Shown piece by piece: positions 25,412 to 32,469 of a DNA stretch of 51,674 bases (position 1 is the stretch's first letter; every line of letters starts with the position of its first letter). The notes under the pieces are model-generated. The model was not told the DNA's origin, searched no databases, and saw only the letters and a list, made by a program, of their open reading frames with translations. Made by a program: the position numbers and the translations under genes. This stretch comes from an uncultured Opitutia bacterium (GTDB lineage: Bacteria > Verrucomicrobiota > Verrucomicrobiia > Opitutales > Opitutaceae): positions 1-51,674 of the forward strand of contig CAIUOU010000188.1 of the NCBI GenBank assembly GCA_903900845.1. The letters run 5' to 3'.

Positions 25412-25569
25412 CGGAAGGAAAGCCCGGCCCGCGGGCGGACCTTCGTTCGGCCGCGCCGGCGGGGCTGAATTTGAAGGGCATAACTCCTGAAAGTTACCCC
25501 GGAGTTTCCGCTCCAGTTGCCTCCCGGCCCACCCCTGCGGCCCCTCGCCGCACAGTCGAGGACGGCCCG

Positions 25570-25644
25570 ATGGGGTCAGGGCGTTGGGTGTTTGGTTTTC
25601 GCCGTGTCAGGAGACAGTCCCAACATCCAACGCCCTGACCCCAT
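25570..25644. repeat. Long imperfect inverted repeat (hairpin) ending in GGGGTCA/TGACCCC
   Basis: The arms are 25570-25595 and 25619-25644: the outer 18 bases are perfectly complementary and the next 8 have two mismatches. The loop carries a second tiny stem (TGTC-AGGA-GACA). A half copy of the arm end follows at 25653-25665 (ACTGACCCCATGG). The shape resembles the terminal hairpins of REP/RAYT or MITE-like elements. It lies between the AlkC-like gene and the 3' end of the FAD protein gene. No transposase is nearby. Confidence 0.7.
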
Positions 25645-25652
25645 GGTGGGTT

Positions 25653-25665
25653 ACTGACCCCATGG
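25653..25665. repeat. TGACCCCATGG motif, partial arm copy
   Basis: A 10-base match (TGACCCCATG) to the outer end of the right arm of the adjacent hairpin, in direct orientation, five bases before the stop codon of the FAD protein gene. Confidence 0.4.
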
Positions 25666-25669
25666 AGGG

Positions 25670-27121
25670 CTACGCCCGCACGAAGGGCAGGTAGTTCGGG
25701 CGCAGGATGGGGTGGGGCGCGTGGCCGCGGGCGGTGAGGAGGTGGTTGGCGACTTGTTTCCCTGAGATGACGGCGGACTCCATGCCGTAGTGGTAGGGGC
25801 CGGCGGTGTAGTCGCCGGCGAGCCAGACGCCGGGGATTCCGGTGTCGTGCGTGCGGGGTACCAATGACCAGTAACCGACGCGCGTGCCGCAGTAGGTTCC
25901 GGTGAGGCGCAGCACGGTGGCGTCGGTTGGCGTGACGCCGCGGCACGCGGGGAAAAAGCGTGCGAGGTCGGCGCAGGCGCGCGCGACGAGCGCATCGTCG
26001 GAGAGGTGCACGACGTCGTCGGCCGCGTCGATCAGCACTTGGAGAATACTGCCCGTGGGTTGGTGGCCTTTCCAGCCAGCCCAGTGACGCGCCTTGTCGG
26101 CGACGGCGTCAAAAATGGGGCCGTGCCGGCGGTCGCGGTTGGAGATGTAGACGTTTCCGTCCTGAAAGACCGACTGGTCGTACCAAAGTGTGATCGTGAT
26201 GATCGGCGTTTCACTTAACGCGCCCAGACGGGCGAAGGGGGGGCGCTCGCGCCAGGCGGCCGGCAGCAGCGACGGAACCGCGTGCCCCGGCACGGCGAAC
26301 ACCACGTGGTCGAAGGCGGTTTCAGCACCGTCCGCCGTGCGGATCCGCGGCCCGGTTCCGTCGGTGCCCACTTCCGCCACCGCGCGCCCGAGGCGCAAGT
26401 GCGCGCCGCGGCCCGTCACGAAGTTGGCGAGCGGGTCGATCAGCGCGTCGGCGAGCGGCGCGCCGAAGAAGGTCGTGTCGAACTTCCCCATGCTGCCGTA
26501 CATGGTGCGGAGGAACTTGATGAACGAGGTCGCGCTGGCGTCCTCCGGTCGCAGGCCCTGGATCGTGACAGCCTCCAGCGAGAGTTGCGCGGCCAACGCG
26601 GGCGTCGCGCCCTGCGACGCGAGAAACTCCGACACTGACTGCCCGTCGTGGGCGTCCGCGGCGGCGTCGTCCGTTCGCAGGATGCGCCAAATCAGGCGGG
26701 TGAGCTGCCACCGCTCGCGCGGAGTGAGACCGGGGAAGGTTGCGAGGCCTCCGAGCGTTTTCAGCACCGACTTACCGGCGAGGAGGGTATCGACGCGGTC
26801 GGTGGCGCCGTTGCAAACGTAGTAATTACCGTCGGTTTCCCGCAGTGGCAGCGGGTGCCCGATTGCCGCGAAGAGCGCGTCCTTGTTGTGGTACCAAGGG
26901 AAGTCGAGGTGGATGCCGGTCTCGACCGGGCGACCGCGGGCGTCGCGCCACGATGCGCACTGGCCGCCGGCGATCGGGGCGGCCTCGAAAATCTCGACCG
27001 CGAAATCCTTTGGCGCCCTCAGGAGCAGGTGAGCGGCCGTCGAAAGGCCCGACAGGCCTCCGCCGACGATCCCAACGCGCACGGGTGGAGGCACGGGAGA
27101 CTGATCAGGGCGGTTTTTCAC
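25670..27121 (-). CDS. NAD(P)/FAD-dependent oxidoreductase, phytoene-desaturase-like
   Basis: A 483-residue flavoprotein of the amine-oxidase/carotenoid-desaturase superfamily. The N-terminal dinucleotide fold is V-G-I-V-G-G-G-L-S-G-L-S-T-A near residue 17, followed by E-A-A-P-I-A-G-G-Q. The C-terminal FAD motif is V-W-L-A-G-D-Y-T-A-G-P-Y-H-Y-G-M-E-S-A-V-I-S-G. Members desaturate carotenoids or squalene-derived precursors; no phytoene synthase or other carotenoid gene is in the window, so the substrate is open. No signal peptide is seen. The start is GTG (27119-27121); no ATG is nearby in frame. It is 29 bases downstream of the exported-protein gene on the same strand. Confidence 0.85.
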   Translation of the reverse strand: MKNRPDQSPVPPPVRVGIVGGGLSGLSTAAHLLLRAPKDFAVEIFEAAPIAGGQCASWRDARGRPVETGIHLDFPWYHNKDALFAAIGHPLPLRETDGNYYVCNGATDRVDTLLAGKSVLKTLGGLATFPGLTPRERWQLTRLIWRILRTDDAAADAHDGQSVSEFLASQGATPALAAQLSLEAVTIQGLRPEDASATSFIKFLRTMYGSMGKFDTTFFGAPLADALIDPLANFVTGRGAHLRLGRAVAEVGTDGTGPRIRTADGAETAFDHVVFAVPGHAVPSLLPAAWRERPPFARLGALSETPIITITLWYDQSVFQDGNVYISNRDRRHGPIFDAVADKARHWAGWKGHQPTGSILQVLIDAADDVVHLSDDALVARACADLARFFPACRGVTPTDATVLRLTGTYCGTRVGYWSLVPRTHDTGIPGVWLAGDYTAGPYHYGMESAVISGKQVANHLLTARGHAPHPILRPNYLPFVRA

Positions 27122-27150
27122 ACCGCGAACGGCGGCGCGCGAAATAATGC

Positions 27151-27600
27151 TCAGGAGCCTGCGGCGGCGCGGGTGACGGACCAGCTGCCGGTAGCGGGGC
27201 CCTCGGCGGTGGTGCTCTCGTAGGTGCCCTCGAGGCGGTCGCCCTTGATCTCGCCGGTCAGCTTGCTGGTGGCGGATACGCCCTGCACATCCCAGGAGAA
27301 TGCGAGCTCCACGCGACTACCCTCGATCTTGAGGGTCTTGGTGCGCGTCGGCACGGGGGTGCCCTCGAAGGTGAAGACCGCCTCGGCGGTGAGCTTAGCG
27401 TCCGCGCCTGTGGCGAACTTGATCTTAAGGTCCCCGCTGGAGTCATCGCGACCCTTCCAGCTGCCCTTGTATTCGCCTTTTGGCGCGGCCGCCGCGGCGG
27501 CGGGTTTATCCGCGTTTTTCGCGGGCGCGGCGGCGAGCGGTGCGGCGCAGGAAACGACGAGGGCTAGGAGGGTGGTGAGGGCGTGGGTGCGCATGGTCAT
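27151..27600 (-). CDS. Small exported protein of unknown function
   Basis: A 149-residue protein with a signal peptide (about residues 1-25, ending L-A-A-A-P-A). An Ala/Lys-rich linker and a compact beta-rich domain (G-E-Y-K-G-S-W-K-G-R through G-S-W-S-V-T-R) follow. The repeated W-x-G and L-T-G-E-I-K-G-D-R-L-E-G-T-Y pattern looks like a small lipocalin-like or beta-barrel fold, but no family is firmly recognised. The start could be either of two ATGs, two codons apart (27598-27600 or 27592-27594). It probably shares a transcript with the FAD oxidoreductase that follows 29 bases later. Confidence 0.7.
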   Translation of the reverse strand: MTMRTHALTTLLALVVSCAAPLAAAPAKNADKPAAAAAAPKGEYKGSWKGRDDSSGDLKIKFATGADAKLTAEAVFTFEGTPVPTRTKTLKIEGSRVELAFSWDVQGVSATSKLTGEIKGDRLEGTYESTTAEGPATGSWSVTRAAAGS

Positions 27601-27660
27601 GTGAAGGGGTTGGGTGGCGTAGAGCCGCGCGATGCCGGTGTCGAGTCGCGCGGTGAAAAT

Positions 27661-28875
27661 TCAAATGCGGAGGAAGATCTTCCGCCGGTACATCCAGAAA
27701 CAGATGAACCAGAAAACGAGTCCGGTGAAGGTCGCCTGGACGGCAGGGGCGTTGGCGGCCCCCAAAATCTGAAACAGATCGTTGCCGAGATGGGTCTGCA
27801 GTGTCTTGGCGGTCCACGGCTTGAGCAGCATGCCCATCGCGTAGATCGCGATCGAGTTCATGCCGACCACAAGCAGCGGGAAGGTCCAACGGCGCCAGCC
27901 GGCGAGATCAACCAAGCCGTAGAGCCCGCCGAGCAACAGGCAGCACCAGCCGGTTGAGTAGAGCGCCCAGGAGGGCGTCCAGATGCGTTTCACGATGGGG
28001 CAGCCGAGGGCTTGCCAGATCAATCCCGCGACGATGCCGGCGGCGCCGGCCGCGATGAGCAGACGGAATTTGGCGGCGGTGGTGCGGCTGGAGCGCAGGA
28101 GTTCACCGCACATTAGTCCGAAGAGCATGGTGGCGAGCGAAGGTATGAAGTTGATCGTCTGGTAGCCGCCGCCGTTGAAGACGAACGCCTCCCGGCGCGG
28201 GAGCAGGTTGAGCAGCCAGAGGTCGATCGCGTGGCCGGCGTTGGCGTTCTTGTGCCAGGCGGCGCCGACGCCCGTGAGGTGTTCCTTGGCCCAAGTGGCG
28301 GTGACGCCGACCTGCGGTGTGCCTTGCGCGAGGTCGATACCGCGGGTCGGCCAAGCGGTGTAAAGCAGCCACGTGCCGAGGAGGAGCGCGGCGGCGGCGA
28401 TCGCGTGGACGCGCGCGGAACGGCCCCAAAGCAGGAAGAGGAAAGGATAACCGAGGCCGATCTGCGTGAGGACGTTCATCAGCGACCACTCGGTGGAGGG
28501 GCGCGAATTGGAGTTCAGGAAGATCCCGAGAAACGCGAGCGCGACGCCGCGCCAGCAAGCGTGGCCGAACATACGGCCCCACGACTGGCCTTCGGCCTGA
28601 CGCCGCACGTATGAGTAGGCCATCGAGACGCCGACCATGAACATGAATGACGGCTGGATAAGGTCCCAGTAGCCGCCGCCTACCCAATCGACGTGCTCGA
28701 ATTGGTGGTAGATCGCGCGCCAGAAACCGGAGTCGGGCTCGGCCTTGAGATGATTGCGCGCGGCGGCGGCGAGACCGAATCCGTTGAACGCGAGCGAGAC
28801 CATGATCAGGCCGCGGTAGGTATCGAGCGACTGGAGGCGCGCGGACGCGGCCGGGGAGGGGGTATCCGGTTTCAT
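27661..28875 (-). CDS. DUF5009 / heparan-alpha-glucosaminide N-acetyltransferase-like membrane protein
   Basis: A 404-residue polytopic membrane protein of the DUF5009 acyltransferase group, related to the human lysosomal enzyme HGSNAT, which moves acetyl groups across a membrane onto terminal glucosamine. It opens with Q-S-L-D-T-Y-R-G-L-I-M near residue 15, then Y-W-D-L-I-Q-P-S-F-M-F-M-V-G-V-S-M near 70. About ten hydrophobic segments follow, ending W-M-Y-R-R-K. The acceptor sugar is unknown. The ATG at 28873-28875 is preferred; a longer frame would overlap the dedA-family gene. It lies 70 bases downstream of that gene on the same strand. Two sulfatases elsewhere in the window suggest a sulphated-glycan context. 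Confidence 0.87.
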   Translation of the reverse strand: MKPDTPSPAASARLQSLDTYRGLIMVSLAFNGFGLAAAARNHLKAEPDSGFWRAIYHQFEHVDWVGGGYWDLIQPSFMFMVGVSMAYSYVRRQAEGQSWGRMFGHACWRGVALAFLGIFLNSNSRPSTEWSLMNVLTQIGLGYPFLFLLWGRSARVHAIAAAALLLGTWLLYTAWPTRGIDLAQGTPQVGVTATWAKEHLTGVGAAWHKNANAGHAIDLWLLNLLPRREAFVFNGGGYQTINFIPSLATMLFGLMCGELLRSSRTTAAKFRLLIAAGAAGIVAGLIWQALGCPIVKRIWTPSWALYSTGWCCLLLGGLYGLVDLAGWRRWTFPLLVVGMNSIAIYAMGMLLKPWTAKTLQTHLGNDLFQILGAANAPAVQATFTGLVFWFICFWMYRRKIFLRI

Positions 28876-28945
28876 GCGGGGCGGGGTGGTCCCGGATGGT
28901 TGCGCGGCATTTGTCCCCGGCGCAAGGCCGGCCGCGGCGCGGGGC

Positions 28946-29626
28946 CTATTTCCCCGGGGAGGCTGGTTCCGCCGCGCGCTTTGACTCACGCCAGGCCCGC
29001 CAGGCTTCCCAGACGATGGGGAGCACCGAAAGGATGATGATCGCGAGGATCACCAGCTTGAAGTTCTTCTGCACGAAAGGCCGGTTGCCGAACCAGAATC
29101 CGGCATAGATGAAAAAGTAGATCCAGATGAAGCCGCCGATGACGTTGTAGGCGATGAAACGGGGGTAGGACATGCTCCCGACGCCGGCCACGAACGGCAC
29201 GAAGGTCCGCACGATCGGGACGAACCGAGCAAGGATCACGGCGCGGCCGCCGTATTTCTCAAAGAAGGCGTGGGCGCGCTCGAGGTGCTTCTTCCGGAGC
29301 AGCACCGAATCGTCCCGCTTGAAAACCGCCGGGCCAATGCGCGCGCCGATCCAGTAGTTGAGCGTGTCGCCGATCACCGCCGCCACGAAGAGCAGGCCGG
29401 CCATGAGGTGGACGTTGAGACCGGTTTCCGGCTTCGCGCAGAACGCGCCGGCGGCGAACAGCAGCGAGTCGCCCGGCAGGAATGGCGTCACCACCAGCCC
29501 GGTTTCCGCGAAGATGATCAGAAACAGCACCGCGTAGGTCCACAGCCCGTAGGAGGCGATGATCTCCGCGAGGTGGCGATCGATGTGGACGATGAAGTCG
29601 ACGAGTTTCTTGATCAGGTCGATCAT
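28946..29626 (-). CDS. DedA family membrane protein
   Basis: A 226-residue integral membrane protein of the DedA/VTT family, implicated in lipid scrambling and envelope homeostasis. Diagnostic features are the E-x-G-x-x-x-x-P-x-x-P-G-D-S-L-L-F-A-A-G segment near residue 42-62 and G-D-T-L-N-Y-W-I-G-A-R-I-G near 88-100. The F-x-x-x-Y-G-G-R-A-V-I-L-A-R-F-V-P-x-V-R-T motif lies near 125-145. Four to five membrane spans are visible. The ATG at 29624-29626 is the family start; the upstream frame runs through a terminator and is rejected. The gene begins just after the terminator of the small basic protein gene, so it has its own promoter. Confidence 0.93.
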   Translation of the reverse strand: MIDLIKKLVDFIVHIDRHLAEIIASYGLWTYAVLFLIIFAETGLVVTPFLPGDSLLFAAGAFCAKPETGLNVHLMAGLLFVAAVIGDTLNYWIGARIGPAVFKRDDSVLLRKKHLERAHAFFEKYGGRAVILARFVPIVRTFVPFVAGVGSMSYPRFIAYNVIGGFIWIYFFIYAGFWFGNRPFVQKNFKLVILAIIILSVLPIVWEAWRAWRESKRAAEPASPGK

Positions 29627-29658
29627 GGCGCGGTGGTCGTGGAAGGTCGGAGTCGGGC

Positions 29659-29690
29659 AAAAAAAAGGCAGGCAGTCGAAACTGCCTGCC
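29659..29690 (-). terminator. Rho-independent terminator of the small basic protein gene
   Basis: On the minus strand a perfect 10-bp stem (29681-29690 with 29667-29676), with a four-base loop, is followed by eight T. It lies 18 bases beyond the stop of the 51-residue protein gene. This is the strongest terminator on the minus strand in this part of the window. Confidence 0.93.
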
Positions 29691-29708
29691 GGGTGAGAGG
29701 GGTGACGA

Positions 29709-29864
29709 TCAAACGTCGGGCTTGGTCTTGCGCAGGCCCACGATGCGATCGCCGGCCTTCCACTGGCCGCGCTTGCGGAGCAACTCAAGGCGCTCGAAGC
29801 GCTTGAGGACGTTGCGTTTGATAACGATGCCGGAGGAGCCCTGCAGGCTGCGATGCTGTGACAT
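29709..29864 (-). CDS. Conserved small basic protein of the PVC group
   Basis: A 51-residue, strongly basic protein: M-S-Q-H-R-S-L start, then K-R-N-V-L-K-R-F-E-R-L-E-L-L at about residues 17-30, then G-Q-W-K-A-G-D-R-I-V-G-L-R-K-T-K-P. This matches a small basic protein conserved in Verrucomicrobia, Chlamydiae and relatives. Its basic composition suggests RNA or ribosome association, but no function is proved. The ATG at 29862-29864 gives the family length; the longer frame runs antisense-like into cutA. It is 29 bases downstream of cutA and ends in a strong terminator, so it may be the last gene of a short transcript or highly expressed alone. Confidence 0.88.
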   Translation of the reverse strand: MSQHRSLQGSSGIVIKRNVLKRFERLELLRKRGQWKAGDRIVGLRKTKPDV

Positions 29865-29893
29865 GGCGGGACGTTTTGAAGGTTGGCGACTTG

Positions 29894-30217
29894 CTAAAGG
29901 GTCGGAAGGTGAGCGTTCGCCCGAGCCCATGACAAGTACTTTTCTCCCACGGCAGCCGCCTCGACCGCGATCCATTGCGGCGTCCCGTAGGCATGGGTCG
30001 CGAGAACCTGCTTTTCGAGCGCGGGGAGCTGCCCGGGCAGGCACTTGAAGGACAGGCGGTATTCCTCGGCGCTTTCCAGTTTGCCCTCCCACTGGTAGAT
30101 CGACCGCACGGGGCCTTCGATTTGCACACAGGCCGCGAGGCCCGCCGTCACGGCTCCGGAGGCCAGACGCTCGGCCTCGGCGCGGGTGGCCACGGTGGTC
30201 CAGGCGATCATCAGCAT
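29894..30217 (-). CDS. cutA: Divalent-cation tolerance protein CutA
   Basis: A 107-residue protein of the CutA family, trimeric ferredoxin-like proteins linked to copper tolerance and possibly signalling. Typical elements are T-T-x-A-T-R-A-E-A-E-R-L-A near the start, L-A-A-C-V-Q-I near residue 30, S-I-Y-Q-W-E-G-K-L-E near 42 and H-A-Y-G-T-P-Q-W-I near 78. Length fits the family. The start is fixed by a strong ribosome-binding site, GGAGGTGG at 30222-30229, just before ATG 30215-30217; an in-frame ATG nine codons upstream lies beyond that site and is not used. It is divergent from rpsA with a 283-base gap. Confidence 0.92.
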   Translation of the reverse strand: MLMIAWTTVATRAEAERLASGAVTAGLAACVQIEGPVRSIYQWEGKLESAEEYRLSFKCLPGQLPALEKQVLATHAYGTPQWIAVEAAAVGEKYLSWARANAHLPTL

Positions 30218-30221
30218 CCCG

Positions 30222-30229
30222 CCACCTCC
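30222..30229 (-). promoter_or_regulatory. Ribosome-binding site deciding the cutA start
   Basis: GGAGGTGG on the minus strand, its GGAGG seven bases before ATG 30215-30217. It is one of the few strong Shine-Dalgarno sequences in the window and rules out the upstream in-frame ATG. Confidence 0.8.
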
Positions 30230-30500
30230 GGCCTTTCCGGCCACCGCCGCAAGCGGGAAGCGGGGCCTATCGGGGATTCCCTGCCTCCGCGAATCACGGG
30301 AATTAGGTCTTGCGCGAGACGGCCGTGCTCTGGAGCCTGACCTTTCGCGGCTGTCAGTCGGTCAAGTTGGCGTAATGCCGCGAGCTCCCGCCAACCCCCT
30401 CCGTCAGTTCAACCTCAACCATCCCGATCCCGCCTCGCGCGGGGTCGAACCCGTCGGATGGCCGTCCCTGGAGCAGGCGGCTGGCCGGCGTTTTCCGCAT

Positions 30501-32171
30501 ATGAGTTCAGTAATGCAAGAGCTGCTCGCCCAGTCGTCCTTCGACAAGCTGAAGGAGGGCGCGATCGTCCCGGGCACCATCACCGAAATCCGCCAAAACG
30601 AGGTCGTCGTCGACATCGGCGGCAAATCCGAGGGCGTCATTCCCGCCAACGAGTTCATCGACATCGGCGAGCTCCAGATCGGCTCCTCGATCGACGTCAT
30701 GGTCGAGAAGCTCGAGGACAAGTCCGGCGCGCCCGTGCTGTCCTACGACAAGGCCGAGCAGAAGAAGAACTGGGATAACATCCTCACCAAGTTCCCCGAG
30801 GGCTCCGTGGCCGCCGGCCGCGTGAAGGCCAAGGTCAAGGGCGGTCTCATCATCTCGATCGGCGTCGACGCCTTCATGCCGGCGTCGCACATCGACATCC
30901 AGCCCCCCAAGAACCTCGACCAGTACGTCGGCCAGACCTACGACTTCAAGGTTCTCAAGATCAACCTCGAGCGGAAGAACATCGTGCTCTCCCGCCGCGA
31001 GCTCATCGAGCAGCAGCGCACCGAGAAGCGTCGCGCGCTCCTCGACAGCATCCAGCCCGGCCAGGTCCGCAAGGGCGTGGTCAAGAACATCACCGACTTC
31101 GGCGCGTTCATCGACCTCGACGGTATGGACGGCCTGCTCCACATCACCGACATGTCGTGGGGTCGTATCTCCCACCCGAGCGAGATGGTGAAGCAGGGCG
31201 AGGAGGTCCAAGTCATGATCATCGAGGTCAACCGCGACAAGGAGCGGGTTTCCCTCGGCCTCAAGCAGACCACCAAGAACCCGTGGGACGAGATCGACCG
31301 CAAGTTCCCGGTCGGTTCGAAGGTCCACGGCAAGGTCGTCAACCTCGTCCCCTACGGCGCGTTCATCGAGATCGAGCCGGGCGTCGAGGGCCTCGTCCAC
31401 ATCACCGAGATGTCCTGGACCAAGCGCATCACCAAGCCCTCCGAGCTGCTCAAGGTCGGCCAGGAGCTCGATGCGGTTGTCCTCGGCATTCAGAAGGAGG
31501 AGCAGAAGATTTCCCTCGGCCTCCGCCAGCTGGAGCCGAACCCGTGGGACATGGTCCGCCATAACTACCCGATCGGCGCCCGTGTCCGCGGCAAGGTCCG
31601 CAACATGACCACGTACGGCGCGTTCATCGAGCTCGAGGAGGGAATCGACGGCATGGTGCATGTCTCGGACATGAGCTGGACCCGCAAGGTCAACCACCCG
31701 TCCGAGGTGCTGAAGAAGGGCGACGAGGTCGACGCCATCGTGCTCGACGTCGACGCGCAGCAGCAGCGCATCAGCCTCGGCATGAAGCAGCTCGCGACCG
31801 ACCCGTGGAGCGACATCGACTCGTTCTTCAAGATCGGCGACGTCGTGAAGGGCACCGTGACCAAGATCACCTCCTTCGGCGCCTTCGTGGAGCTCAAGGA
31901 CGGCATCGACGGCCTGGTGCACATCTCGCAGATCAGCGAGGACCGCATCGACAAGGTGAAGGACGTCCTCAAGCCCGGCCAGGAAGTCACCGCGCGCGTC
32001 GTCAAGATCGACCGCGAGGAGCGCCGTCTCGGGCTTTCGATCAAGGCCGCCAACTACTCCGACGCGGAGCTTGCCGCCGAGACCTCGGCTTACGAGGCGC
32101 TCAACCGCAGCGCGAGCAACGACATGATGAACCTCGGCGACATCCTCGACGAGGCGCGCAAGAAGGAGTGA
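30501..32171 (+). CDS. rpsA: 30S ribosomal protein S1
   Basis: A 556-residue S1 protein with six S1 (OB-fold) RNA-binding repeats, each about 70-85 residues, in the usual full-length layout. Repeats 3 to 6 show the characteristic G-A-F-(I/V) followed by G-(L/M)-V-H or G-L-L-H (for example D-F-G-A-F-I-D and G-L-L-H-I-T-D-M-S-W). S1 helps load mRNAs with weak or structured leaders on the 30S subunit. The ATG at 30501 (M-S-S-V-M-Q-E-L-L) is chosen by family similarity; an in-frame extension of over 100 codons would overlap cutA. No Shine-Dalgarno precedes the ATG; the nearest GGAG is more than 20 bases away. A strong terminator follows. Confidence 0.96.
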   Translation: MSSVMQELLAQSSFDKLKEGAIVPGTITEIRQNEVVVDIGGKSEGVIPANEFIDIGELQIGSSIDVMVEKLEDKSGAPVLSYDKAEQKKNWDNILTKFPEGSVAAGRVKAKVKGGLIISIGVDAFMPASHIDIQPPKNLDQYVGQTYDFKVLKINLERKNIVLSRRELIEQQRTEKRRALLDSIQPGQVRKGVVKNITDFGAFIDLDGMDGLLHITDMSWGRISHPSEMVKQGEEVQVMIIEVNRDKERVSLGLKQTTKNPWDEIDRKFPVGSKVHGKVVNLVPYGAFIEIEPGVEGLVHITEMSWTKRITKPSELLKVGQELDAVVLGIQKEEQKISLGLRQLEPNPWDMVRHNYPIGARVRGKVRNMTTYGAFIELEEGIDGMVHVSDMSWTRKVNHPSEVLKKGDEVDAIVLDVDAQQQRISLGMKQLATDPWSDIDSFFKIGDVVKGTVTKITSFGAFVELKDGIDGLVHISQISEDRIDKVKDVLKPGQEVTARVVKIDREERRLGLSIKAANYSDAELAAETSAYEALNRSASNDMMNLGDILDEARKKE

Positions 32172-32208
32172 CCAGTCCGGCCCCGGCCGGTCCAGTCGAA
32201 CCAATCCC

Positions 32209-32242
32209 AAGCCGCCCGGCCCCGAGCCGGGCGGCTTTTTTT
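32209..32242 (+). terminator. Rho-independent terminator of rpsA
   Basis: A 12-bp perfect stem (32209-32220 with 32226-32237) with loop CCCGA, followed by a run of eight T (32235-32242). It starts 38 bases after the rpsA stop codon. Confidence 0.95.
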
Positions 32243-32297
32243 GGGGCTTTCCCCGAGGGGGAAATCAATTCGCGACGTCTGCGCTTCCGGGGCGCTG

Positions 32298-32320
32298 ATC
32301 GACCCGGACTCCGGGTTGAT
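32298..32320. other. Short hairpin downstream of rpsA
   Basis: ATCGACCCGG and CCGGGTTGAT form a 10-bp stem (one G-T pair) around ACT. No T-run follows on either strand, so it is not a standard terminator. It sits in the convergent gap between rpsA and the adenine deaminase gene, which otherwise shows nothing. Confidence 0.35.
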
Positions 32321-32469
32321 TCGAAGTGCGTGACCGGCCTCGAGGTCTCCTGCCGCCACCGCCGCCGTTCCTCGGTAGCGGTGGGCGCGGATAACCGGAT
32401 CAAACTCTACGCGAGGACGGGTAGCCGTTCCGCGCCCGCCCGCCAGGTCGGCGCTCTGGTCCGTCCTGT

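Noticed and set aside
30507-32210. A 567-codon minus-strand frame opposite rpsA
   Set aside because: Exact antisense of the S1 gene and with no domain pattern; a GC-rich shadow.
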